A stretch of 64,000 bases of DNA from Eucalyptus grandis (taxonomy: Eukaryota; Streptophyta; Magnoliopsida; Myrtales; Myrtaceae), in the NCBI RefSeq assembly GCF_016545825.1, contig NC_052622.1, positions 4,717,001 through 4,781,000 on the forward strand, written 5' to 3'. The position numbers and the translations under genes are program-made. The notes beneath the pieces are model-generated. The model was given only the letters and a program-made list of their open reading frames with translations, made no database searches and was not told the DNA's origin. Positions 48,311 through 59,275 of this stretch are shown here, one piece after another (the first letter of the stretch is position 1; every line of letters starts with the position of its first letter).

Positions 48311-48590
48311 ACACAAGTGTTAGAAATTTTGTATGTCACTCATTTAAGGGTGGTAATTTTTTTTTTCAATCACTTAAGTATTATAATTTTAAAAAATATT
48401 TATTTGAGTGCCATAACTTTTAATAGATCATTAATGACCATTTTTTTTTTTTTAAAATAGTTCACCAAAGTGCTAAAAATCCGAAGCACTTGTGGTTAAC
48501 GTTTTATGACACTTAAGCAATCAAAAAAATTTATAATTCTCAAGTGAACGTCGTATGAAATTTATGATACTTGTGCTGCCTTTTTCTAGT
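48310..48590. repeat. Short A/T-rich inverted-end repeat
   Basis: 'gtgttagaaattttgtatgtcactca' at the start is loosely mirrored by 'gtatgaaatttatgatac' and 'gacacttaagcaatcaaaa' near the end, with 'cacttaagt' words like those in 40256-40776. This is probably a small non-autonomous element; its boundaries are uncertain. Confidence 0.4.
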
Positions 48591-48659
48591 TGACTTGTTT
48601 GTTGAAGGGGTGTGGACCCAACAATTATGTGGAGGAAGAAAGATTAAATGGGACTTTGT

Positions 48660-48924
48660 CTTGGGTGGTTGGGGGGTGTCAATCAAGGTTAGCCGCCACG
48701 CCATGCCCAAGACTGACTTTGGGTTGGGCCAACCTCTTTGATTTATTGACCTGATTGCAATTATTCCGTTGGCTGACTTGAGCTTTTCTATAGGACAAGG
48801 TGACTCCAAGTCTTCAATCAAACAAGGTTCATCCAAACTCTTTTCATTCTTCTCATAGGGTGCCTCTCCACATACACCAAGCAATTCTTTACCAATTCCT
48901 CTTTGCCCAAAGAAAAACAGAGAC
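48660..48924 (+). promoter_or_regulatory. Conserved 5' flank / 5' UTR of LRK gene 2
   Basis: It aligns with 36290-36453 and with the orphan fragments 12885-13133 and 13949-14081. Conserved words up to the ATG include 'tgactccaagtcttcaatcaaacaaggttcatccaa', 'acatacaccaagcaattctt' and 'accaattcctctttgccc'. Confidence 0.6.
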
Positions 48925-51808
48925 ATGAATAATGCTCTCAGCTCCATGAATATCTATCAAGTCTCGCTATTTATTCTTCTTCTACTGCAAGTGATGACTA
49001 GCAATGCTAGGCCAAGCAATCGACGGTGCACTTCATCTTGTGGTGATATTCGCAATATAAACTATCCGTTTCGACTGAAGAGTGATCCAAAGGGATGTGG
49101 CATTTCAAATTACGAGCTGACTTGTAAAGATAATCGCACTTTTCTATACATCCATGATGGCCGATACTATGTGCAGTCTATCGATTATTCCGTTAGTGAA
49201 ATTAGATTGGTCGATGACGGGCTACAAAAGGATGACAGCTCATCTCTCCCCCGTCATTCATTTGTGTGGGAGATCATAAACTCCGGTCAGATCTCGTCCT
49301 GCACGATTAAAGGCGGGTCATACTACTTCATCGATGGTGCTGCATTGGTCATGGTGAATTGCTCCAAGCCGGTTAGTTCTCTGTTTTACATTGATACCAG
49401 TTCGCGTATTAAGGGGTCATCCTCATCCAATACGACATCGAATTGGAACTTGTATGTTTTGGTGAGTCCAAAAGCTTTGGATGTTAGGGATTTTTGCATT
49501 ATTAGCGGTTGGACGTGGGTATCGCATGACTTTGAGCCTTACAAGCAGATTAATGTGAGCTCCTACAACTATGAGCTAATTCATAACATCATGGCTGATG
49601 GATTCACTCTCTCCTTTAGTCGTATACCGAAGAAAACTTCCTATTGCTACTTTGATTTCTATGGCTACTTTCACCTCCGTAACTACTTTCATTCCGATAG
49701 ATTTCATCTTTTCAGCTTATACGGAGGTCAGGTTTGCGGATCCAAGCTTTACTTCCACGGTAAGCACCAATTGCCAGAGAATTTTACCATAACTTTGCAT
49801 GATTCTGCACATTTTCGCTTGCTACTTTCTCTTCAAAACGGAAAATGAAAGGAATATTTATTATCCAAGAAAATTATGACAAAACATACAAGATAGTGTA
49901 CATCAACTTTGTGTATTTGAAAGGTTTTGGGAAGTTGGTATTACTTATTAATATCAAATTAAAGAAGTTGCAGGGTTTGTGGAAAGAGACAAGGAAAAAG
50001 AAGAAGTGATAGTAGAAAGCCACCCCAAAACAGACCCACATCGGCTGCACATGTACATGCATCTAGATTATAATTCCTTTCACAAAAGGTGGTCGGAACT
50101 CCAATTATATTATAAAATAAAATAAAATAAAAGAGATTATTGTGCCAGCAATTCAATGACTAGTTTATTGCTGTCCTAGAGTTTACGTTTTTTCCTTAAT
50201 TAGTCACTTAACTAATAATACGAGAGACACTCGTTAACATTCCATAATAAATTGTATTCATGCATCCATAGGAGGAACAAAATTATTAATTAAATCATTT
50301 TTTTCTTTATATTTGTTGACCACTAACAAAGCGAAAGGAGTTTCTTCTATCGTCTATCATTTATGTGAAACGAAACTTATTAGTTTCATCGATTTGCAAA
50401 TGCACACATCCCACTTCGTCTATTCTCCTGGACAAAGTAGGTTACTACTACTATTCTGTTTCCTCATGAGTTTTATGTTCCAAACTTCTTTTCCTTCAAT
50501 TCCTTTTCACACAATTCATTCCTTCCACAGATGTCCATGATGATATTGCAATATGGACAACTGCAGATTTTATAGTACTACTAGGTAAGCCGCAATGATT
50601 TATTCTTACAATAATTGAAAAAATATATATGTTAATCTATCAAAATTTTCTTTAGTGTTTTTTTGTGCAGGGAAATTCGTAATCGGGATGCCATTTGTCG
50701 CGATATTTCTAATCTACACGTACAAAAGGAGACATTTAGCAATGGACAAGAACGTTGAAGAATTTTTGCAAGCTCATAATAACTTTTTGCCCATAAGGTA
50801 CTCTTACTTGAATATTAAGATCTCTGGAAACTTCAAATACAAACTAGGTGAAGGGGGGTATGGTTTCGTGTACAAAGGAATGCTCAGAAGCGGCAATGAA
50901 GTGGCCATCAAGATTTTGAAGAAGTCTAAGTCCCATGGCGAAGATTTTATTAGTGAAGTGGCTACAATTGGAAGAATTCACCATGTTAATGTAGTGCAAC
51001 TCATCGGTTTTTGCTTTGAAGGCTCAAAACAAGCTCTTGTGTATGATCTCATGATAAATGGATCTTTGGATAAACACATTTTTCTTGAGGAAGGTAATAA
51101 GTTTCTTGATTACATGAAATTGTATGAGATCGCTCTTGGGGTGGCGAGAGGGATTGAATATTTACATCGGGGGTGTGATATGCAAATACTACACTTTGAT
51201 ATCAAGCCCCATAATATTCTTTTTTAGACAAGAATTTCACTCCGAAAATTTCTGATTTTGGACTTGCGAGACTCTATCCTTTGGATCATAGCATAGTTTC
51301 ATTGACTGTTGCAAGAGGAACACTAGGATATATGGCGCCTGAGTTGTTCTACAAAAACATTGGTGGGGTGTCTTATAAAGTGGATGTTTATAGCTTCGGG
51401 ATGTTGCTCATGGAAATGGCAAGCAGAAGGAAGAATATAAAGGCAAAAGCAGAACACTCAAGCCAAATTTATTTTCCCTTATGGGTGTACGACCAAGTCA
51501 CTAAAGGTACCAATGTTGAAATGGAAGAATTTGTAGAAGAGGAAAGGAAGGTCATAAAAAAGATGATAATAGTAGCACTTTGGTGCATACAATTAAATCC
51601 TGACCATCGGCCACCAATGAGTAAAGTCCTAGAAATGCTCGAAGGAGATATTAGTGAATTTCAAATTCCTCCAAAACCGCTTATTTACCCACCCGATGTG
51701 CCAATTAATAATGACAAAACCGAGATGGAACTAGAAACATTCTCAATGTCATCGAGCTCTCCGGTAATTTCAGCTGGTTTCCTTTTTAGAGATAGTAATG
51801 ATGTTTAG
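48925..51808 (+). CDS. LRK10L-type receptor-like protein kinase, gene 2 (one frameshift)
   Basis: This is the best-preserved cluster member. Exon 1 (48925-49759, phase 1): signal peptide ([20 protein letters not shown]), GUB_WAK ectodomain ([28 protein letters not shown]) and N-glycosylation sites (NRT, NCS, NTT). Exon 2 is 50531-50584 (17 codons plus split codons). Exon 3 is 50671-51808: TM segment [41 protein letters not shown] (no Arg before the catalytic Asp, non-RD), [33 protein letters not shown], ending FRDSNDV. The only break is T6 at about 51219-51224 where gene 1 has T4: two extra bases put a stop between the catalytic loop and DFG; the frame resumes at once. It resembles wheat Lr10-like kinases of defence and stress signalling. 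Real inactivation or assembly error is open. Confidence 0.9.
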
Positions 51809-52229
51809 AGAAACCATGCATAGTTTGATTGTAAAAGTTTTGTGTATTTGTCCACATTCTAGTATTATGTTGGGAGGGACTTGAGCTAGTTTAGCTCGAC
51901 ACTAATTACTTTTGATATGGTCTTCTTGTGGTCCTTAGCTTAATGTTGCATTACTGTATTTTGTATAGTTTTACTCTCTTTCATCCTCCTTAATAATAAA
52001 AAGAATTGGTTAGATAGCAAGAATCGAATAGAGGAGGAAGGTGATGGACATTGTGACTTTTAATTCCTCATTTGTGTGGTTTTGGATATTCCCAACAATA
52101 ACTCGTGATCTTGCTCCTTAAGGTGCTACTACCTGCATATGACTTCTTGATATAATAAACAACTGATTTTGACTTATAAATTCATTCCTTATAAAAATAA
52201 CTTATTCTAAGCCAATAACAATTTCTTCA
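51809..52229. other. 3' flank of LRK gene 2 and remnant intron of pseudogene 3
   Basis: The first about 170 bases match the 3' flanks of gene 1 and pseudogene 3, so this is a likely 3' UTR. The part from 52130 resembles the intron before exon 3 ('aacttattctaagccaata...tttcttcaatg', compare 44150-44215). Confidence 0.55.
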
Positions 52230-53363
52230 ATGCTTTTTTGGATAGTGAAATTTGTAATCAGGGTGCTATCTATCACGATATTTATAATCTGCAAGTATAC
52301 AAGAAGGCACCTAGCAATGGATAAGAATATTGAAGAATTTTTGCAAGCTCACAACAACTTTCTTACTCTAATATTAAGAAGATCACCAAAAACTTGAAAC
52401 ACAAACTAGGTGAAGGGGGTATGGTTTTGTGTACAAAGGAGTACTTAGAAGCAACAATGAAGTGGCCATCGAGATTTTAAAGTAGTCCATGGCCAATAGC
52501 TAAGATTTTATTGGTGAAGTGGCTACTATTGGAAGGATTCACCGTGATAATGTAGTGCAACTCATCGGTTTTTACTTTGAAGGCTCGAAACAAGCTCTTG
52601 TGTATGATCTTATAACACATGGATCTTTGGATAAGCACTTTTTTGCTCAAGAAGGTGATAAGTTTCTTGATTACATAAAAATATATGAGATCATTGTTGG
52701 GGTGGTGAGGGGGATTGAATACTTACATTGGGGGTGTGACATGCAACTACCACACTTTGATATCAAGTCTCATAACATTCTTTTAGACAAGAATTTCACT
52801 CCAGAAATTTCTGACTTTGGACTCACGAAACTTTATCCCACGGATCATAGCATAGTTTCATTAACTATTGCAAGAGGAACCTTGGGATACATGGCGTCTA
52901 AGTTCTACAAAAAACATAGGTGGTGTATCTTATAAAGTGGATGTCTATAGCTTTGGGATGTTGCTCATGGAAATGGCAAGTAGAATGAAGAATATAAATG
53001 TAAATGCAAGACACTCGAGCCAAATTTATTTTCCATTATGGGTCTATGACCAAGTCAGTGAAGGTACAAGTGTTGAAATGGAAGAAGTTGTAGAAGAGGA
53101 AAGGAAGGTGATAAAAAAATGATAATAGTTGCACTTTCGTACGTACAATTAAACCTCGACCATCGCCTTCTAATGAACAAAGTCCTAGAAATGCTGGAAG
53201 GAGATATTGGTAAACTATATATGCTTCCAAAAGTGCTTATTTACCCCTGGATGTGTTAGTTAACAAGGACAAATCCGAGATGGAACTAGAAACACTCTCA
53301 ACTTCATCAAATGCTTCAGTAGTTTCATCTAATTTTCCTTTTAGTGATAGCAATGTTGTTTAG
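52230..53363 (+). pseudogene. LRK10L receptor-kinase pseudogene 3 (kinase exon only)
   Basis: It matches exon 3 of gene 2 from the TM region ('gtgaaatttgtaatcagggtg', 52245) to the terminal codons and stop at 53361-53363. Exons 1 and 2 are absent. Deletions remove 'ttgcccataaggtac' (near 52353) and one base of the LGEGG loop; stops occur in the VAIK region. 52519-52935 is open with [33 protein letters not shown] (P to S) and [10 protein letters not shown] frameshift at about 52905 leads to 52868-53122, which ends at an A7 run (53112-53118) where gene 2 has A6 plus G. Clearly non-functional. Confidence 0.88.
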
Positions 53364-54285
53364 AGAACCATGCACTATTTGATTGGACAAGCTTTGTATA
53401 TTTACCCACAATCTAATACTATGTTGGGAGGGACGTGAGCTAGTTTATCTCGACCCTAATTACTTTGAGATTGTCTTCTTGTGGCTCTTATATTAATGTT
53501 GTGTTATCATACTTCATATAGTTTTACTCTCTTGCACCTTTAAAAGGACAAATAATTGGTCCAAAAGCAAGTACAAAAATAGAGGAGGAAGGTGACCGCT
53601 ATTGTGAATTGTCCTACCTTGTTACGTGATTTTGGATAATGCTAATGAAAAAACTAATGATGACCCGTGATCTCGCTCCTATGTGCACCACTGCCACCAT
53701 ATGATTTCTCGATATAAAAAACAATTGATTTTGACTTATGAATTCATCATCAAAGAAAACATATATTTATACGTTTTACGAAGTGGACACCATCTATCTT
53801 TGTTAGAAACAATTTTTATCAAAATGGAAACAAAAAATTCAGATGAAACAATTCGATGAAGTTTATATATGAAAGAACTCATAATCCGCTTTAAAGTTGA
53901 CATGATATCGAAATATTACAATTTTCTCTTATATCATCCACTATAGTGACTTCAATTAACGGGTTTTTAGAATTTCAAGGCACTTTAATGAAAATTCATC
54001 AACTTGACTTATATACCGGATATCGGCCATGGAGGGAAGGGGGAGAAGGAGTGGCAGGGGGAGAAGGAGTGGCAACCCCCTACCTGCCAAAAAAATTAAG
54101 AACATTTTAAATTGCGGACTTAAATTGGGGGAAATTTTTTCAAAATGCCTAGAATGAAGTTTGTTTTAGATTAGAGCCCGGATTAGCCGACATAATTTTA
54201 GATGAGTGAACCGTTGTCCGGCCAAATTTCCAATCGGCGGATAATTTCGTCCAAAATTTTCTGATTTTACCTCTATATTTATGCT
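53364..54285. other. AT-rich intergenic DNA
   Basis: The first about 150 bases are the kinase-type 3' flank. There is a short direct repeat 'gggggagaaggagtggca' twice (about 54038-54075). Otherwise no gene or strong repeat was recognised. Confidence 0.5.
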
Positions 54286-54289
54286 GAAC

Positions 54290-54640
54290 AACTGTATGAA
54301 CTAGAGGATCGTTGACTTGAAGAACAATTGCTGAACAATTTTCGTCCCAAATTTTCCCGTTACCTCAGCTCTGTCCGCCCACAACAAATCTCTCCTTACA
54401 CCTTTCAAGTTCTTCCTCCCGAGATCCTTCCCCAGCTGGAGGAGAAGGAGCGTCGATTACATCCAAGGAGTTTAAAGAGGCTAGGATTCTTCGATTCTAC
54501 CTCTGGTTTTTCTGGTTTGTTCGGGTTCGACAGCGTAGGTGCGGAGGGAGGGCGATGGTGCGTTACCGTGAATGAGTTGAGTTTCCGGAGTTTGTTCTGT
54601 TGGGAAAATATGGCTTCGAATTGGGTAGAGCAATGAAGTT
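54290..54640 (+). pseudogene. TNL resistance-gene fragment, inverted copy
   Basis: Its sequence is the reverse-complement counterpart of about 58140-58425 ('tcgtcc.aaattttcccg', 'cctttcaagttcttcctc', 'cagctggaggagaaggagcg', 'tctaaggag.ttaaagaggcta', 'ttcttcgattctacctctg'). In the frame 54328-54636 it reads HPRSLKRLGFFDSTSGFSGL, comparable to the leucine-rich-repeat region of the minus-strand remnant. The two copies lie head to head around the RCC1 fragment. Confidence 0.6.
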
Positions 54641-55505
54641 AGATCTTTAGAGTGATTAAGTCGGACTTTGAGGCATGATATCACTTTCTTTAAGGATTTA
54701 TTTGTCCCACGATGTTGCTAATAATTACCGGCAAATATCCTTAATGATACAACAAAGTCTCAAAAAATGAGAATATTATATAGTAATTCTAGTATTTCTT
54801 CAGAGTCTCTCTAGGAAACAATTGAAAGGATGGTTGTAGTTTTAAGAAAGAATGCTCGAAAAGGCAAAAATGATCACTCTCGTTCTTCCGAATACTGATA
54901 TGTATATATATAAAACACTCTTAAAACACAGGCAACTCTTCGTGAAAAATTGCAAAAAATGAACAAACGTATCCTTTCGAAAATTGTCCAATTGAACAAA
55001 GGCGTTTATTTAGAAGAAGTTGAAAAGCGAACAAATGCAACCCTCCGTAAAGTTGCAAATTGAACGAGTATCTTTTCCAAAAGTTGTCTTGAAAAGACAT
55101 AAACAAAAATTTGGAATAATAATTTTTTAAAATTAAATTTCGATTTTTTTAAAAATAATTTCCGAAATTTTTCATTAAAAAAAAAAAAGCAACCTTTGAA
55201 TTGATTAAAATTAATAACATAACCATAAAAAATAATAACAAATGAATTAGTGCTAATTAAACCGTGGGCGCCTGTGCATGCTAAGTGCGCCAAATAATCG
55301 CACACCCGCACACATGGTATGGTGGGTCTAGCCCACACCCAATCATTCCTTTAGAACACAAAAGAAACCCCGCACTTATTAATTGGCCCAATTTCTCTCA
55401 TTTCTCTTATGTGGGACAAGGAAACATGCACTTGATTTGTTTTTACAAACAAACTTCCAACATGTTCTGGTCATGAATCATGATGAAGGTGATGCTATGT
55501 GGACG
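54641..55505. other. AT-rich intergenic DNA
   Basis: 54890-55110 has repeated 'attg.aaa.tgaacaaa' words ('aaattgcaaaaaatgaacaaacg', 'aaattgtccaattgaacaaagg', 'aagttgcaaattgaacgag'), the style of a degenerate short tandem repeat. 55110-55260 is A/T-rich. No gene was seen. Confidence 0.5.
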
Positions 55506-55509
55506 TTTC

Positions 55510-56165
55510 TATTTGGGGAGTAGGCAAGGGTGATGGTGCTCTTGGTGGTTGACTTCATGGACTGCGAACTAATGTTGGAGTAGGCATGGGTTCCTCGCTT
55601 TCTAGGGCCTTAGAGTCTGCAGTTGTACTTGATGGCCAGAATATTGCTTCTGGTGGATGACGTGCTGCTTTAATGACCAAGCAAGGAGAGATCTTTTCCC
55701 AGGGGAGATGGGGCGAGAGACTTGGGCATGGCTGGACTGTTATGTTTTGCATCCAAAGCTAATAGATGCTCTCAGCAACACATATATGCAGCGAGTATCA
55801 TACATGCGCGGTAAGTCTTTCTGGAGATTTATACACTTGGGGGTGATGGAGCTTATAGTTTTGGTCTTCTTGGGCATGGGAATGAAGTGAGCCACTGGGT
55901 ACCAAAAAGAGCGAATGGACCCTTGGAAGGTATATGCCTCATCCCTCTCCTGTTGACTTTGGCACACTGTAGTTGTCACTTCTGCTGGTTAGTTACTTGC
56001 TTTCGGTGGTGGCACCTTTGGTGTTCTGGGCCATGGAGATCGAAAAAGTGCATCCATACCCAAGGAAGTGGAGCCCTTTAAAGGGCTTCGCACTGTTCGA
56101 GCTGCTTTGGGTGTTTGGTATACAACTACAGTAGTGGAAATCATGGTTGGTAATCCTAGTTTCGG
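55510..56165 (+). pseudogene. PRAF-type RCC1-repeat protein, pseudogene fragment
   Basis: Shifting frames read like the RCC1 beta-propeller of plant PRAF proteins (PH, RCC1, FYVE; presumed membrane-associated GTPase regulators): ALESAVVLDGQNIASGG, AALMTKQGEIFSWGD (about 55600-55700), [26 protein letters not shown], then after one extra [31 protein letters not shown] (to about 55935), and finally [38 protein letters not shown] (56005-56130). About three of seven repeats remain; PH and FYVE parts are absent. Multiple frameshifts and a stop. It is only a fragment, probably captured or duplicated. Confidence 0.82.
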
Positions 56166-56775
56166 TAACTACTCATTCGAAAACTGCAGTAGTGAGTAAT
56201 GGACGTGATCAGTGGGCGGTTTAATTTTTGTAAACTCATTTTTTCCTAATAAAAATATTCAAGTGTTTAACGATAAGTTGATGATGGTTGCTTGGCCAAA
56301 TACTTGCTGTTTTAATGATGAGTTGGTGATGATGGTTATTAACAGTTACTTGGCCAAACGCTTGCTGTGATCAATAGATGTTTCATATACTAATTCTTGC
56401 TGTTAGAATTGTTGGAAAGCCATTAGTTATACTGTTGTTAGAATTTTCAATCATCGTTTGGCTCTTCTTCTCTTCATCACGTGTTCAGTTAACAAAATAT
56501 GCCTGAGTTTTGATTTCTCCTCTCCGGAGTTCTTTCTGAGCTTGTATTAAGGGGAATAATCGATAGTACCATTGAGAAAGAGCGAGTTCTACACATCCAT
56601 TAGTATAAAAGCTATAATGGAGCACTCTAGGTAAAAGAAAAGAGTTCAAAACAACTGAACAAGAGATAAGGATCCTCTAGTTCATCTTCATTACAAGTTT
56701 ACAAGGGAGCTTCTGGTATATTCAGATTCCATTTCAAGAATGAAATTTCAATTGATAGGCACAAGCCTGTTCCCT
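56166..56775. other. Intergenic DNA between RCC1 and TNL remnants
   Basis: It contains a diverged direct repeat ('gatggttgcttggccaaatacttgctgttttaatgatgagttg' and 'gttacttggccaaacgcttgctgt', 56283-56365). No coding region was recognised. Confidence 0.5.
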
Positions 56776-56779
56776 TCTC

Positions 56780-58425
56780 TTCAATCCTTTCCGCTTCTAT
56801 TTTCCTGAGGCTTACTATGAGCCGAACTGAAGCGACAACTACGCAGAGTTAAAAACCAGGCAAGCTTTTTGGATAAAGACTGGCAGCCATCATCTCGTTG
56901 CTGCTCATCTCCATTAAAGGCATTGTCTTTCTCGAAAATGAGACGTGCCCCACATTTCTTCAGCTGAATTCGGGGAATGAAGAGTGGGTTCTGCTTTGCC
57001 ACCTGAATTTTGTGCCCTTCTTTCAGCTTGGAAATCAACGGGTGAAAATCCTAGAACCGGCATAATTGAACCTGATCTTCATCCAATTTCGGAACTCCCT
57101 TCAAGGGCAAAGCGGTGCTGGAGATAGGCATGTTCATTTTAGGTACCTTTGCCTGGATTATCCACAACTGTGGAAGTATAATCTCTCAAATATTTTGGGA
57201 AAGTCGCTGGCGATGAAGATGACTTCACCTATGCGAACAGGGTTTTCATGGACCGCATAGCTCACTTCCTCTTCATTTAGCGAATCTGAAATTTCACTAC
57301 CTCGCTTACTGAGAATGAGAACGCATAATTCCTCAAAGAAACCTGCAAAATATCACATTGTCATGACTACTATATAAACGTGCATTACAAGTGACTGCTA
57401 TACCCGCATGGCATGATTCACCACTTTTTCGTGCAATGAGGTTTTGTGCATAAAATTTTCCTTTTCCAGAGTTCTCGGACTTGTAGATGCATTCTTTTTT
57501 TCTCTTTTTAAGAGAGAGATAGAGAACCTTAGAAATTATCGTCTTAATTACTGAAGAACACACGTGGCATCCAGTCAGGTATAGCCTTCTCAAGGATTTC
57601 GAGCACTGAAGTCCTGGAACATCCCCTGCTTTCTCGCAATTCACCATGTTCATCTCCTCCAAGTTCTCCAATTCAGACAGATCAAAGACCGTCTCTGTTG
57701 CCATGCAGTCTGCAATATTAACCTCTACCAAACTCGATGGAAGAGGCAGAAGAGACTCGAGCTCCTTAAATTTGTTAACCCTCACAACAACGATGTTTTC
57801 CAATTTTCCTATCGATTCTGGAAGCTCTGCGATATCATAATGGACCATGGTAGTGAGACGCACCTCGAAATTCTAAGTCACCCAACAAATTTAGGAAGTT
57901 CAGTCAGGGAGACGCACTTCATAGTACTCAACAATTCAAGTTTCCTCAATGACCGCACCGAATCAGGTAGGTCCTCTGTTCTAGTATCATTAAGTGTGAG
58001 TTCTTTGAGAGAAGCCATCATTCCCACAAGGGATCCACAATCAACAAAGAAAGAAGGCGCACGAAATTCTAACAAATCAGAAAACTTGCGCCGGTTTTTG
58101 GACATGTATGAAAACTACCTCGCCAATAAATTGCCCTACTTTTACACCTACACTGTCGACCCTCCATTTCCAATCGAGTGAATCGAGCAAACCCGAAGAA
58201 TCAGAAGTAGAGTCGAAGAATCGTAGCCTCTTTAAGCTCCTTAGATGTAATCAAACGCTCCTTCATCCAGCTGAGGAGGATGGAGCTTCCGAGGAAGAAC
58301 TTGAAAGGGGTGAGAAGAGATTCGTTATGGGCGGGACAGACCTGAGGGCGGGAAAATTTTGGACGAAATTTGTTTAGCAACAGTTCTTCTAGATGACGAT
58401 CTAGAGTAAAGTCAATTTAAAATAA
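56780..58425 (-). pseudogene. TIR-NBS-LRR (TNL) resistance gene remnant: LRRs and post-LRR region
   Basis: Minus strand. 58105-57878 gives an LRR stretch (MMASLKELTLNDTRTEDLPD, SVRSLRKLELLSTMKC, LTELPKFVG). 57863-57510 gives IAELPESIGKLENIVVVRV, LESLLPLPSSLVEVNIADC, FDLSELENLEEMNMVNC and SLRRLYLTGC, the last LRRs of a TNL. About 57300-57060 reads EEEVSYAVHENPVRIGEVIF in a shifted frame and 57038-56790 KEGHKIQVAKQNP, the post-LRR (C-JID-like) end. TIR and NBS domains are absent and at least three frame changes occur. TNLs are intracellular immune receptors; this piece could not signal. The assignment to TNL rather than CNL rests on the post-LRR style. Confidence 0.78.
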
Positions 58426-58429
58426 AACT

Positions 58430-59074
58430 ATATATGTATATAATTGCCCCTTTTTTAGTCTTTGGAAACTGTTGCCATGCCAACATTTAACAAGACAATG
58501 AGTTCAAATCATTATTTGAGATTAAATTGGTTACTTCATGACTTTATTTAAAATAAGGTTCAATCAATATCTTTTTTTAAAAGAAAATATTTATACTTTA
58601 GATCTATATTTGAAGTTTTCCCACAAAAATAAAAATTACAAATATCTACTATAGAGAATTTAATCTCATATTTAGTTTCATGCTCAAACTTTTTCTTTAG
58701 AAAAAAAGCATATCAAAATCCATGTCAATTTGCTTAAGGTAAATTCCAATATAATGCATTCAATGGGAAAGATGTCAATTGCAAAGATGTAAACAAAGAA
58801 ATAATCTCCTCTTTACATTAAATGTATAGATAGTTGTATTGAGTTATCTCTTTATTCGTATTATTATTCATGTAATAAATTTTGAATTTTAGTTAATACT
58901 ATATATATACTGGCTATCGTAAGTGGCATGATCGGTGCTAACATGGAAAATTTTAATAATATTTAATTTTTCTTTTCTTTTCTTTGTCTTCTTTTCTTCC
59001 TCTAGCTAGTTGTCGAGCCTTGGCAATTGACCAAAGGCAATGATTGGCGAGATCAACCTTTCCACCTCTGGCAA
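58430..59074. other. AT-rich intergenic DNA
   Basis: No open frame or recognisable gene. It ends in a T/C-rich tract (58965-59015) next to the repeat copy at 59075, mirrored by the purine tract at 185-250. Confidence 0.5.
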
Positions 59075-59275
59075 AGCTCACCTTTGATGGCCACTAGTGA
59101 AGGTGAGCTTTGCTCACTCCTAGCGTGGCTCCACCTCGTTGTTTCTGGGTGAGGTTAACCTCGCCAGATTTGGCTAGGTGTGGTCGACCTTGCTAGTTGG
59201 CCTTGCTAGTTGACCTCGTCGGTCCTCGCCTTTAGCTAGTTATTGAGGCCAGTGAGGGGCCTTGGCTGGGCTGCA
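59075..59275. repeat. GC-richer interspersed repeat, copy 2
   Basis: It matches 1-180 in order and orientation ('gctcacctttgatggccactagtgaaggtgagc', 'ggctccacctcgttgtt', 'gaggttaacctcgccagatttggctagg'). Confidence 0.65.
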
